Shown: one piece after another, positions 51,353 to 60,268 of the stretch
How positions within the stretch are numbered: the stretch's first letter is position 1
Layout of the letters: every line of letters starts with the position of its first letter
Assembly (NCBI RefSeq): GCF_024436055.1
Contig: NZ_JANFNH010000033.1
Location: 1-64,000 of the forward strand
Direction: 5' to 3'
Length of the DNA stretch: 64,000 bases
Source of the DNA: Streptantibioticus rubrisoli
GTDB taxonomy: Bacteria > Actinomycetota > Actinomycetes > Streptomycetales > Streptomycetaceae
Notes under the pieces: generated by a model
Seen by the model: only the letters and a program-made list of their open reading frames with translations
Database searches by the model: none
Told to the model about the DNA's origin: nothing
Position numbers and translations under genes: made by a program

Positions 51353-53455
51353 TCATGAGGTGTGCTGTGACGCCGTATTTACGGCGATCGTGCACAGTCT
51401 CTTGGTTGCACGCGTGAGGGCGACATACAGGTCGCGCTCACCGCCGGGGCGGGCTGCGGCGATCTCCTCCGGGGCGACGACGACGATCGCGTCGAACTCC
51501 AGGCCGCGGGCTTCGGAAGCCGGCACGAGGCGGGCCCACCGCTCGACATCGGCCGACGCCAATTCCTTGACCCGGTCGTCCGCGCAGATCACGGCGAGCA
51601 GGTCGCCCGGGTGCGCTGCCACCTGCCTCCGAAGCTCCCCAGCCACGGTGGTGGCAAGGGAGTGCGGGCAGCTGGCGAGGTGGCGGGGAGGAACGCCGTG
51701 GCGAATCGACCGGCTCGGCGTCTGACCGGGGGCGATCCGCGCCAGCAGGCCGTGGGTGCTCGCCAGGATCTCCTGGGTCGTGCGGTAGCTCACGGTCAAC
51801 GTGTGCAGGGAGAACCGGTTGCCGAGATGCGGCCCCAGTGCCTGGGACCAGTCGCTTGCCGCCGTCGCAGGGCCCGCCTGGGCGAAGTCACCCACCAGCG
51901 TCATCGACCTGGTCGGACACCGACGCATCACCATCCGCCACTGCATAGCGGTCAGCTCCTGAGCCTCATCAACTACGACGTGCCCGAACGACCGCTCCGG
52001 CAGCCCGTCCACCAGGGCCGCCGCCTCATCAAGCAGCGGCACATCGGCATCCGTCCACGGGGCATCAGGCGAACGCACCGGCCGGGACTGTTCGTCGCGG
52101 GCGAGCGAGGGCAGGTGCCTGGCCAACGTGCGAGCGTCCGCCAGCAGGGTCCGCACGACCACGTCGGGCGTCAGCGGCGGCCAGAGGGCCTCCACCGCAC
52201 GGTCGACGTGGGCGTCGCCCGAGAGGTCCGCGCGGACGGCGTCCGCGTCGAACACCTCGGCCGGATCCGCGGCCGGCGCGTCGTCGAAGCCGAGAGCCCG
52301 CAGATCGGCTTCGGCCGCGGCATCGAGATCCAGGCCCGTGCTCTCGGCGATCTCGGCGTCGATATGTTCGAGGGCCTCGACGGCGTCGCGCTCCAGGGCA
52401 TCCGTGACCGCGCCGATCAGGTGCTCCTTGAACACCTCCCGCGCCCGGTTGTGCGCCAGACCGCTCGCCACCGCCGCCTCCCGCGCCGCCGCGACATCTA
52501 CGTTCTCCAGCCGGACCCACTGCTGCCCCACCCGGACCGCGAAGCAGCCGACAGGTGCCTGCCGGGAGCGCACCAGGCCCGCGAGCGCCTCGGCCAGCGC
52601 GGAACTCCCCTTAAGGCGCGCGACATCCAACGACTCCACACCGGCGGGCTCCACCCCGGCCAGCTCCGCGCACGTCGCCAGGAGCACGTCGTTCTCCCCC
52701 AGCGAGGGGAGCACCTGGGAAACATAGTCGAGTAACCGCGCGTTCGGCCCGAGCACCAGCACACCGCGCGCGGCCACTCCCGGGAACGCGTACAGCACAT
52801 ACGCCGCCCGGTGCAGCGCAACCACGGTCTTGCCCGTCCCGGGGCCGCCCTGCACCACCGTCACCCCCCGATGCGGGGACCGGACGATCGCGTCCTGCTC
52901 CACCTGCAACGTCGCCACCGCCGCACGCATCCGCCCCGTGCGCTGCGCCTCCAGCGCTTCCGTTAGCGGACCATCACCGACGATGTCACCGACTGCGGCC
53001 GACGATCCGTCCAGTAGCTCGTCGCTCACCGCACGTACCGCACGGCCCTCGACTCGCAGATGACGCCGGCGCCGCAGCCCCATGGGGTGGACGGTCGTCG
53101 CCTCGTAGAAAGGCCGCGCCGCGTCCGCTCGCCAGTCGACGAGCAGTGGCAGGTCCCGGTCATCCACATGCAGGCCGAGCCGTCCGATGTGCAGGACGGT
53201 TCCGTCCGCGCCATCAACCCGGCCGAACGCCAACCCCTCCTCGGCCCCCTCCAGCCGACGAACCTGACGTGCCAGACGCTCTGCGGCCACATCGCGCGCG
53301 TATACCTCGCCCGCGCTGTCGGCCGATGACTTCAGCACATCCGCCAGCTGGGCCCGTGCATCCGCCAATCGCTCATCGAGCAGCCGGTACATGGCGGCCA
53401 CATGGGTTTGCTCCACCTCGACCTGTCCTGCTGCACCCTCATTGGCCTGGGACAA
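51353..53455 (-). CDS. helR: HelR/HelD-type RNA polymerase recycling ATPase (UvrD-like)
   Basis: 700 residues. N-terminal coiled coil (~15-75, VAAMYRLLDERLADARAQLADV) that in HelD inserts into RNA polymerase; Walker A GGPGTGKT (203-210); Walker B HVVVDEAQELTAMQW; SF1 motifs VGDFAQAG, LTVSYRTTQEI and LYVALTRATKRL. HelD frees stalled polymerase, and Streptomyces HelR confers rifamycin tolerance by displacing the drug from RNAP. The start is uncertain: TTG 53455 gives the longest form, while GTG 53416 is possible. A perfect 7-6-7 palindrome lies ~50 bp upstream. No rifamycin-associated element (GGGGCTTGC..GCAAGCCCC) is seen. Confidence 0.86.
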   Translation of the reverse strand: MSQANEGAAGQVEVEQTHVAAMYRLLDERLADARAQLADVLKSSADSAGEVYARDVAAERLARQVRRLEGAEEGLAFGRVDGADGTVLHIGRLGLHVDDRDLPLLVDWRADAARPFYEATTVHPMGLRRRRHLRVEGRAVRAVSDELLDGSSAAVGDIVGDGPLTEALEAQRTGRMRAAVATLQVEQDAIVRSPHRGVTVVQGGPGTGKTVVALHRAAYVLYAFPGVAARGVLVLGPNARLLDYVSQVLPSLGENDVLLATCAELAGVEPAGVESLDVARLKGSSALAEALAGLVRSRQAPVGCFAVRVGQQWVRLENVDVAAAREAAVASGLAHNRAREVFKEHLIGAVTDALERDAVEALEHIDAEIAESTGLDLDAAAEADLRALGFDDAPAADPAEVFDADAVRADLSGDAHVDRAVEALWPPLTPDVVVRTLLADARTLARHLPSLARDEQSRPVRSPDAPWTDADVPLLDEAAALVDGLPERSFGHVVVDEAQELTAMQWRMVMRRCPTRSMTLVGDFAQAGPATAASDWSQALGPHLGNRFSLHTLTVSYRTTQEILASTHGLLARIAPGQTPSRSIRHGVPPRHLASCPHSLATTVAGELRRQVAAHPGDLLAVICADDRVKELASADVERWARLVPASEARGLEFDAIVVVAPEEIAAARPGGERDLYVALTRATKRLCTIAVNTASQHTS

Positions 53456-53855
53456 AACTAGCCTTCCCCTCGACTCGGCCCTCCACTATGCAGCCAAATT
53501 TCCTTGAAAGTAAGGCTTGACTTACTTGTCCGGGTCAGCCGCCGCGGCCGGTCCGCCACCACAGCTCGGGTCTGGGCGGCCTTCGGGCACTGTTGGATAT
53601 GAGGAGCCGACCGGGCTTTCATCCGGCCTGAAGAGATTCGAGCTCAGGGAGGCTCAGCACTTCGCCGCCATGCCACAGACCCTGCCCAGGCGGCTGGCGC
53701 AGCTAGCCCCACCCGGACACCGCCCATCGGCGTGTCGTTATCGCCGCTGAAGCGGCACCAACCTCCTGAGACGACACATCTGAGTGGCAGAGGTGGGCAT
53801 CGGTTCAGGCCGCCGCCCGCCTCGCCCAGGGTGGCAAGAAGTACCGCGCGGCTGG
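53456..53855. other. Gene-free stretch upstream of helR
   Basis: 400 nt. It holds the helR promoter region with its palindrome (53508-53527). A frame over 53517-53750 has no convincing start or homology, and a plus-strand piece near 53795-53875 (ARLAQGGKKYRAAGYAQLDR) looks like the end of an unidentified lost gene. Confidence 0.45.
53508..53527. promoter_or_regulatory. Palindrome in the helR promoter
   Basis: AAGTAAG (53508-53514), 6-nt spacer, CTTACTT (53521-53527): perfect arms in an AT-rich patch ~50 bp upstream of helR. Candidate repressor site in place of the usual rifamycin-associated element. Confidence 0.5.
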
Positions 53856-54612
53856 CTACGCCCAGCTTGACCGCTTGCTCATCGCCTCCTCGATGAGGGC
53901 GTTGTAGCGACGCGCTGCCTCTTCGGCGACAGGATCGAACCTGGCGCGCAAGGCCAAACCCTCCTCGTCCCAGTCATTCCAGCCGAGCACGGGCGCGGCC
54001 AGATCCAACAGGCCGAGGAAGACCGCGCCGACCCGCGTGATCCAGTAGGCGCGTTGCACGTGCAGCCCGTCGAAGTCGTAGGCGAACTTGCCAGATTCAA
54101 GGTCCCCGTACAGCAGCATCGACTGCATGAGGCTGGGGTGCCCGCCGGCGTTCGAGAGCATCGCGAACGCGGGATATCCCCGACCTCTGTGAAGTGCGTA
54201 TCGAACAACTGCTGGCGATTTGGCTTCGCCACTCGGGGGTAGCCACGCTGCACCCACAGGGCATCCAGGTCGCGCTGCAACGTCGCCTTGATCTTCCGCC
54301 CCCGGACCGCATTCTCGCTAAGCTGAGGGTCACCGGAAGTCTTGGCTGCTTGATACCAGTGATCCTCGCCCCTGCCGAAGATGTCGATCGTGTCCATCGT
54401 CAAAGCGAACGCACGCGCCTTCATCGACCCTTCAGCCCCGTTGACCAGCCACGACGCGAGAGCCTGCGTCTCATGGAGATGCCGCAGTTGCGACAGCGCC
54501 GTGGTCGAGGCCCACGCCTCGAACAGGGCATTTGCTGCGGCCGCCGACTCGGCGCCGTTCGCCAGAAACGAAAGGCCAAAAGCTCTGCGGGCGTGGGCTG
54601 TTCGTCGGTCAT
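53856..54612 (-). pseudogene. Frameshifted gene of unknown function
   Basis: Starting at ATG 54612 (MTDEQPTPAELLAF) the coding signal changes frame at ~54565 (to GLSFLANGAESAAAANALFEAW ... RGEDHWYQAAKTSGDPQLSE) and again at ~54170 (to PAFAMLSNAGGHPSLMQSM ... AYWITRVGAVFLGLLDLAAP), ending at 53856. Joined, the pieces give a ~250-residue protein with one hydrophobic stretch near the end. Two single-base shifts make it inactive unless they are sequencing errors. Family not recognised. Confidence 0.6.
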
Positions 54613-55045
54613 GAACGCAGGCTCGCACAGTCAGCGTCGGGCGCGTTACTGAGTAAGGCGCCCCGCGTCCTCGTGCTATCTTCCGCTGGCTCGGCCTTGG
54701 GGCCGACCCCGATCCTCGGACTGACGGTCCGCTACGTCGACCCGTACACCGACCAGCACGCCCAGGCACAACCGCGTCGCCGGTCTCTGACCGCCAACTC
54801 GACCCAGGCTCGGACCGCCGCGCGGCCGGGCCTCACTTCTGATCACGCCAAGTTGAAGTTCCCAACTGTCTGGCCAACTGGCCTATCTCGCAGTGGGGTT
54901 GAACAACGCGCAGCGCACTGCGGCACCCGTAGGCCCCAGCCAAGCCCTCGTAGACGAAGCAACTCCGCGAGATGAGGCGGTGCCTGGCCGGGTACGCGAG
55001 CGAGAACCCGCGTACATAGCCACAGTCTCAGTACCCGTTGCGATC
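54613..55045. other. Gene-free stretch before the Tn3 remnant
   Basis: 433 nt with several weak overlapping frames and no recognisable protein. Probably scrambled sequence between mobile remnants; no terminal inverted repeat of Tn3 identified by eye. Confidence 0.4.
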
Positions 55046-55459
55046 ATGAGGGGTCTGTCGGATCCAGCGTTGCGGGAGCAGATCCAGCGGGCGACGAACA
55101 TGGCCGAGGCCTACAACGGGTTCACCAAGTGGCTGCACTTCGGCAACGCCGGCTGGCTGGCCAGCCACGACCCGGAACTGCAGGACAAGGCGGTCAAGTT
55201 TCTCGATTTCGTCGCCGCCAGTGTGGTCTTCTCCACCACCATCGACATGACCCGCACCCTGCGCCGGATGACCCGTGAGGGCTGGAGCCTGAACGTGAGC
55301 GACCTGGCGGTGCTCAGCCCCTATCGGCGCGAGAACGTGCTCTGCTTCGGCGACTACACCACTGACCAGCTCCACATACCCCCGCCCGCCTACAATGCGA
55401 CGCTTCACGCCCCCACCGACGAAACAGCCGTACGACGTCCGGGCTCCATAATCAACTAG
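55046..55459 (+). mobile_element. Tn3-family transposase, C-terminal fragment
   Basis: ~137 residues. RGLSDPALREQIQRATNMAEAYNGFTKW, FGNAGWLASHDPELQDKAVKFLDF, DMTRTLRRMTREGWSLNVSDL and LSPYRRENVLCFGDYTTD (seen as successive blocks) follow the C-terminal end of Tn3-family DDE transposases. The ~850 upstream residues, including the catalytic triad's first members, are absent, and the 5' part of the open frame is unrelated. A dead transposon remnant. Confidence 0.75.
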
Positions 55460-55649
55460 CGGCGGCAGAGGGGATGACGCCACGCGCTTGTGGTAGGCGT
55501 CGCCGTTCGGAAGCCGAGGCGACAGACAATCCCGCTTCCATCTCCCGTTCAACCGTATACCGCACGGGGGATCTTGCCGCAAGGCCCCCATATGCGGCGA
55601 ATATGGCCCTCCGCGTGACGAGACGCGGCAGGAAAACCTGGGAGTGAAC

Positions 55650-56861
55650 ATGCGGGTGCTGTTGTCCACGATCGGCTCGCGAGGAGAGGTCCAGCCAGTG
55701 ATTGGCCTGGCCCTGCGGCTGCAGGAGCTGGGACAGGAAGCTGTGGTGTGCGCACCGCCTGATTTCCAGGAGTGGGCGGAGTCACTGGGCATCACCTATG
55801 TTCCGGTCGGCCCGGAACTACACACTACGGCGAAGCGGCCGGCAGGGACCGTGCCCACGCCCGAGCAGCGACGACAGATGATCGAGGGCACGGTTGCGGA
55901 TCAGTTCGCGGTGGTGGGTTCGGCCGCCGAGGGATGCGATGTGATCGTGGCAGGCGGTGCTCTGGCGGTCGCGGCTCGCTCGGTGGCCGAACGGCGAGGC
56001 ATCGGCTATGTGTACGCCGCGTTCGCGCCCATGACGCTGCCGTCCCCGCACCACGCGCCGCCCGTGTTCGGATTGCTGGGAGACAAGCCGACGGACGGCA
56101 CGATCGACAACCAGGCCCTATGGGCCCAGGACGCACAACGCTGGAATGTCATGTGGGGCGCGGCTCTCAACGCGCAGCGCGAGGCTACCGGGCTCGCCCC
56201 GGTCAGCGACGTCAGGCGCCACATCTTCACCGACGCCCCCTGGCTCGCCGCCGATCCCATCCTGGCACCGTGGCCCGAGCCATCGGAGCTGGACGTACTG
56301 CAGACCGGGGCATGGACGCTCACGGACCACCGCCCGCTCCCGCCCAGGCTGGAAGAATTCCTCGACGCCGGCGAGCCGCCGATCTACTTCGGATTCGGCA
56401 GCGTGCGCGCCCCCGAGGGCATCGCCCGGACGATGATCGCAGCCGCCCGCGCACTCGGCCGCCGCGCAGTCCTCGCCCGCGGCTGGGCCGACCTCTCTCT
56501 CGACGAGGCCGAGCCCGACTGCCTGGTGATCGAAGAGGTGAACCATCAGGCACTGTTCCGGCGAGTCGCCGTGGTCGTGCACCACGGAGGGGCCGGCACC
56601 ACCACCACGGCCGCCACAGCCGGGACGCCCCAAGTGCTCGTCCCCCAGATGTTCGATCAGTTCTACTTCGCTCACCGCGTCCATCAGCTCCAAATCGGCA
56701 GCGCCCACCCAGGCAGCAACCCGACGACCGACTCCCTCACCACAGCGCTGCGACGCGCCCTCGCCCCCCAGACGGTTCAGACCGCCCATACCCTGGCAAG
56801 CCAGGTTCGCACCGATGGTGCACTGGCCTCAGCCCGTCGACTGATCACCAAGCAGGACTAA
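55650..56861 (+). CDS. GT1-family glycosyltransferase (vancomycin GtfA/B-like, MGT)
   Basis: 403 residues. N-terminal acceptor domain MRVLLSTIGSRGEVQPVIGLALRL and C-terminal sugar-nucleotide domain with IYFGFGSV and the donor-binding VVHHGGAGTTTTAATAGTPQVLVPQMFDQ region (near residues 305-335). ATG 55650 is chosen (GGGAG 5 nt upstream) over GTG 55644, which overlaps the RBS. Such enzymes glycosylate macrolides, glycopeptides or other small molecules, including inactivating host antibiotics. No deoxysugar genes are near, suggesting use of a common UDP- or TDP-sugar. Intact amid remnants. Confidence 0.9.
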   Translation: MRVLLSTIGSRGEVQPVIGLALRLQELGQEAVVCAPPDFQEWAESLGITYVPVGPELHTTAKRPAGTVPTPEQRRQMIEGTVADQFAVVGSAAEGCDVIVAGGALAVAARSVAERRGIGYVYAAFAPMTLPSPHHAPPVFGLLGDKPTDGTIDNQALWAQDAQRWNVMWGAALNAQREATGLAPVSDVRRHIFTDAPWLAADPILAPWPEPSELDVLQTGAWTLTDHRPLPPRLEEFLDAGEPPIYFGFGSVRAPEGIARTMIAAARALGRRAVLARGWADLSLDEAEPDCLVIEEVNHQALFRRVAVVVHHGGAGTTTTAATAGTPQVLVPQMFDQFYFAHRVHQLQIGSAHPGSNPTTDSLTTALRRALAPQTVQTAHTLASQVRTDGALASARRLITKQD

Positions 56862-57207
56862 CCCACCCACAGCCCGCTCACGGGCACCGCCTTTCCGGCC
56901 AGCCAGCACCTGTCACATCCATCATCACTCTCCGTATTCAATGGCAGGCCAAGGCGCTCATCAAACAGGCCGGGCGGCTTTGGAGCAGGGGCTGCTGTTC
57001 AAGCGGTACTTGAACCCGGAGCGGATCAACCCGCGGATGTCGACCCCGACTTCGACGACCGTCAGCGCGACAAGATGGTGCGCTACGTCACCGAGAGGGA
57101 CGGGGGCGAGTTCACCGCCATGGTGAACACGTTCCTTGCACTGCCGTACCACCGCATCAACGAGATGTCGGTCAAGGCCGCGCGCCGGGCACAGTTGGGC
57201 GAGGCGA
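56862..57207. other. Remnant of an unidentified gene between the glycosyltransferase and DUF4239-like genes
   Basis: 346 nt. A plus-strand coding signal starts around 56985 (EQGLLFKRYLNPERIN), shifts frame near 57035 (ADVDPDFDDRQRDKMVRYVTE) and ends at ~57210 (NTFLALPYHRINEMSVKAAR). No intact start or stop and no recognised family. Confidence 0.4.
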
Positions 57208-57969
57208 TCAGCTGTCCATCTGCTGGAAGCGCGCTTCGGCGAAGGAGAACGCGGTTGGTCGTACCGCGAAGGGCTGCCGGAAGGCGTGGTTCAGTTGTGC
57301 GGTCAGGCAGATGGCGAAGGCCACGGCCGCTCCCACGAAACACAGGCCCACCAGGTTGCGGGGTTTGTCGATCAATCCCAGGATCGCTGGGAAGGCGATC
57401 AGGAAGCCACCGGCGACCACCAGAGCGAGCCAGGTAATCAGCGGCATTCCGCTTTGGACTTGCGCTGCCCGGTCGGTGCGTGTCTGGTACACCGTGGCCA
57501 GGCTGGACTGGGCAGCAGCCTTCGCCGTTTGCTGGTCGGGGCGCGTGGTGGAAGTGGTGCTGAGCGCCGCGCGTGCTTGGTCCAGGGTCTGCCAGGCTTC
57601 GGGGCTGGTATGCCCCTTGGCGAGTACCGGGAATTCAACGGTTCGTACCTCGCGGGTGTACTGCTTGAGCAAGGCACGTACCTTGGTGCGGTTGGTGTCC
57701 GGCAAGCCGCCAGCCGCCCAGTAAGTGTCGGTCAGCGCGCGGGCCTCGTCATAGGTGCGGGCCCGTGCGGTGCTCAGAGCGGACCAGCTGCCCGCCACCT
57801 GGAACCCCGTCAGCATGATGAAGGAACTGAGCAGCACACCACCGATCAGGGACAGTGCCTGACCGCTGAACTCCCCACTGGCTGCACGGTGACCCTTGCC
57901 GAAGAGCTTGCCGAGGACGAAAGCGAAAGCGATGCCACCGATGACGGATACGACACTGACGATGTACAT
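57208..57969 (-). CDS. DUF4239 (bestrophin-like) membrane protein
   Basis: 253 residues. Four hydrophobic helices: two at the N-terminus (VVSVIGGIAFAFVLGKLF and ALSLIGGVLLSSFIMLTGFQ) and two near the C-terminus (LITWLALVVAGGFLIAFPAI and VGLCFVGAAVAFAICLTAQL). A soluble ~100-residue middle domain contains YDEARALTDTYWAAGGLPD. This layout fits the DUF4239 family, of unknown function. ATG 57969 has GGAAGG upstream. The next minus-strand gene upstream ends 41 nt away, so the two may form an operon. Confidence 0.8.
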   Translation of the reverse strand: MYIVSVVSVIGGIAFAFVLGKLFGKGHRAASGEFSGQALSLIGGVLLSSFIMLTGFQVAGSWSALSTARARTYDEARALTDTYWAAGGLPDTNRTKVRALLKQYTREVRTVEFPVLAKGHTSPEAWQTLDQARAALSTTSTTRPDQQTAKAAAQSSLATVYQTRTDRAAQVQSGMPLITWLALVVAGGFLIAFPAILGLIDKPRNLVGLCFVGAAVAFAICLTAQLNHAFRQPFAVRPTAFSFAEARFQQMDS

Positions 57970-58010
57970 GGACACGGCCTTCCGAGGATCTGTCGAAGCG
58001 GAAGAGGAGT

Positions 58011-59114
58011 TCAGCGACGGCGGTCGATGACACGAGGAAGGGCTGCGACCAGCGCCGCCGGGAGCAGCACCGCCATGATCGTCAGCAGCAACCACCGCTG
58101 CGAGTCGTCGGGACGCGGATAGGGCTGCTCCTGTGCGACTGGCGGGGCCAGCGCCGCCTGAGCCAGTCCCCTGGGAGGGGACGTGCGGGATGGGTGCATG
58201 GTCGGGGATACGGTCGGCGCGGGCGTCGGCCGGGCTGGAGGCAGGCGAAGCGGTGGTCCAACCGGCGAAGTGTGATGGGGAGTTGGGGGCACCGGCCTGG
58301 GCGGTGGGGGCATCGACGGAGGTGGCGGGGGCATCGACGGAGGTGGCGTCGGCACAGGCGTCGGAGGCTCGAAACCTCCAGCCGTGCACCGCGAGCCCAG
58401 ATCGACGGAGATCCCGGTGTCCGGCACCATGCCCGGATATAAGGTCCCTGCGGTTGCGGAGAGGGCCATCCGCCAGTCGTCGTGGCAGAACACCATGGTG
58501 ATCACGCACTCGTCGCCACCGGTCAGGATGTGCCCGGCTGACACTGACAGGGTGTGGGAGCAGTCGACAGAAGCGTGAGCGCCCATCCGTAATGCACGGG
58601 CTCGGTATGACAGGCTGTCCCAGCTGTCCCTCGCGCCCACGGCGCGGCCCCGCACCGAGGCATCGGAGCCACCTGGGTAGGCAGCGGTGCCTGGCCGCAC
58701 ATACCTGTGGTCTGACCGCGGACCAACTCCACCGGCGTCCGAGCGGTCCCTCCCATCTGCGGTGCTGCGAACTCCTCGGCTGATCGGCATCCCGGGGACA
58801 CTGCCACCGCCGCCGTGCGCACCGCTTTGACCGGCCCATCCTTCCGGTCCTCCATCACTGCGCCAGTGAGCCCGTCCTCGGCTGAGCCGCCCAATCGAGC
58901 TCGGGCCACGGGGAGCGACTGCCAGCGAGGCCCGAGGGCCGGGTTGGGTCTGAACGGCTGCCGCTGGCTGGGTGGTGACGACGGCGATGCTCCCTATCAC
59001 GCCTGCCAACATGGCGGCGGCCAGCCGCTGTCTGGCTGCACAGAACCGCATACGGGCGCGGGGGGAGCCTGGAGCGATTCTGCCGCGCGGCGCGGGTTTC
59101 TCCTGTGTGATCAC
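58011..59114 (-). CDS. Secreted Pro-rich protein with C-terminal membrane anchor, unknown function
   Basis: 367 residues from GTG 59114 (AGGAGAA upstream). A signal peptide spans ~20-50 (LAAAMLAGVIGSIAVVTTQPAAA). A Gly/Arg-rich low-complexity region is followed by a four-Cys domain (VDCSHTLSVSAGHIL, ECVITMVFCHDDW, LGSRCTAGG). Next come ~60 residues of Pro repeats (PPPSMPPPP), and the end is a membrane helix plus basic tail (LTIMAVLLPAALVAALPRVIDRRR). This looks like a surface-displayed domain on a proline stalk. The low-complexity part could hide a frameshift, so the middle is less certain. Confidence 0.6.
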   Translation of the reverse strand: MITQEKPAPRGRIAPGSPRARMRFCAARQRLAAAMLAGVIGSIAVVTTQPAAAVQTQPGPRASLAVAPRGPSSIGRLSRGRAHWRSDGGPEGWAGQSGAHGGGGSVPGMPISRGVRSTADGRDRSDAGGVGPRSDHRYVRPGTAAYPGGSDASVRGRAVGARDSWDSLSYRARALRMGAHASVDCSHTLSVSAGHILTGGDECVITMVFCHDDWRMALSATAGTLYPGMVPDTGISVDLGSRCTAGGFEPPTPVPTPPPSMPPPPPSMPPPPRPVPPTPHHTSPVGPPLRLPPARPTPAPTVSPTMHPSRTSPPRGLAQAALAPPVAQEQPYPRPDDSQRWLLLTIMAVLLPAALVAALPRVIDRRR

Positions 59115-60268
59115 GCGTGCTTCTCCTGAAATGTGGCTACGCACAGACCCTGCAGGCGCCATGGACCGAGCCGGCTTTCTATGGGTTCTTGCCTCGCCGG
59201 TGAACGCCTTGTGAACCACGGGGGACAGCGACCAACGCGCGCGCACCGAGCACCGCGTCAGCGTTGTAGAACAGGAGATGATCAATGCTGAGCTTGTTGG
59301 CGAGCGCTAGGGCTGATGGGTGGACTGTTGAGGCGACTGCTGATGTGTTTACGAGCGGATGGCAACGGTCATCGGGCGAACTCTTCTTGCCGGGGCGGGT
59401 ACTGGCGTAGGCGCCACCAGGAAAGAGCCGGATACAGGTCGAAGTAGCGAGACCATCCGACCAGATCCTGGGTAACAGTAACTGCTGGTGCGCCCAGTCA
59501 ATCTTGGGAAGTCGTTCGCATTAACTCCATGCAGTGATCCTCCCCTGCGCAAGGTTTGCCGGACGGCAAAGCGCGCACCGCGGAAGCCCTCGACCAACGA
59601 CGCCAAGACAAAGCCCACTTGACGGCGGGAGAAGCATCCGCACGGCGGTCCCCATACCGCAGCGGCGAGGAGCGGACGGGGTGGGCACAGCGGCTGGGTG
59701 TGGCTGCTGCGGCAGTTGGACAGGATGGGTCCGCCGCCCACGGGTAACCCTGGCAGCGAGTGGGGTGACGACGGCATCTTCCAACGCTGTGTTGGCCCCT
59801 GTTGTGCGCAAGTCCGGCCAGGCGCGGCTCGTCGGCCTGGGACACGACACCAGACGCGCAGCGGAAGGCCCGGCAGCGGCAGCATCGGCCAGACGCACAG
59901 CGACCGCCGGGCTCGGACTCACGGCCTTCCCGCCGGGCAACCCAAAGCCACGTCCCACCTCCTCGTAGCGCACTTCGTGGTCATGCCCTTCGAGCTGGCA
60001 GACGCGTTTGTGGCGGATCCTGCCCACGTCCCGCTTGTGGATTTCCCTGGCACCGCGTCCAGCGGTCCGCCGCGGGCAGTGTGGGAGCACTACGAGCCGC
60101 GGCGGAAACGCCATGTCGTTTCCGCCCCAACATCAACCCTCAGCGCTCTCCGAAGGCACGCGGATACGCAGAGTTGACGAGGTCCATACCCATCTTTTCT
60201 TGCGCTTTGCAATACGTGTATATGGCATTCGAGTTGCGTTCGACGCAGCGGCGCCGCGGTGCGCGCGC
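59115..60268. other. Long stretch without a supportable gene
   Basis: 1154 nt. Overlapping ORFs on both strands (e.g. 59349-59885 and 59521-60114, minus) have no recognisable domain and poor starts. Local signals are a 16-bp palindrome TTTGCCG-GA-CGGCAAA (59555-59570) and an AT-rich patch near 60185-60230. Probably decayed mobile or gene debris. Confidence 0.45.

Noticed and set aside
53456-53760. Rifamycin-associated element expected upstream of helR
   Set aside because: No GGGGCTTGC..GCAAGCCCC-type 19-mer is present; only the AAGTAAG/CTTACTT palindrome was found.
59349-60114. Minus-strand ORFs that might be transposases
   Set aside because: No DDE or helix-turn-helix motif could be identified; three overlapping frames are equally long, as expected for non-coding high-GC DNA.
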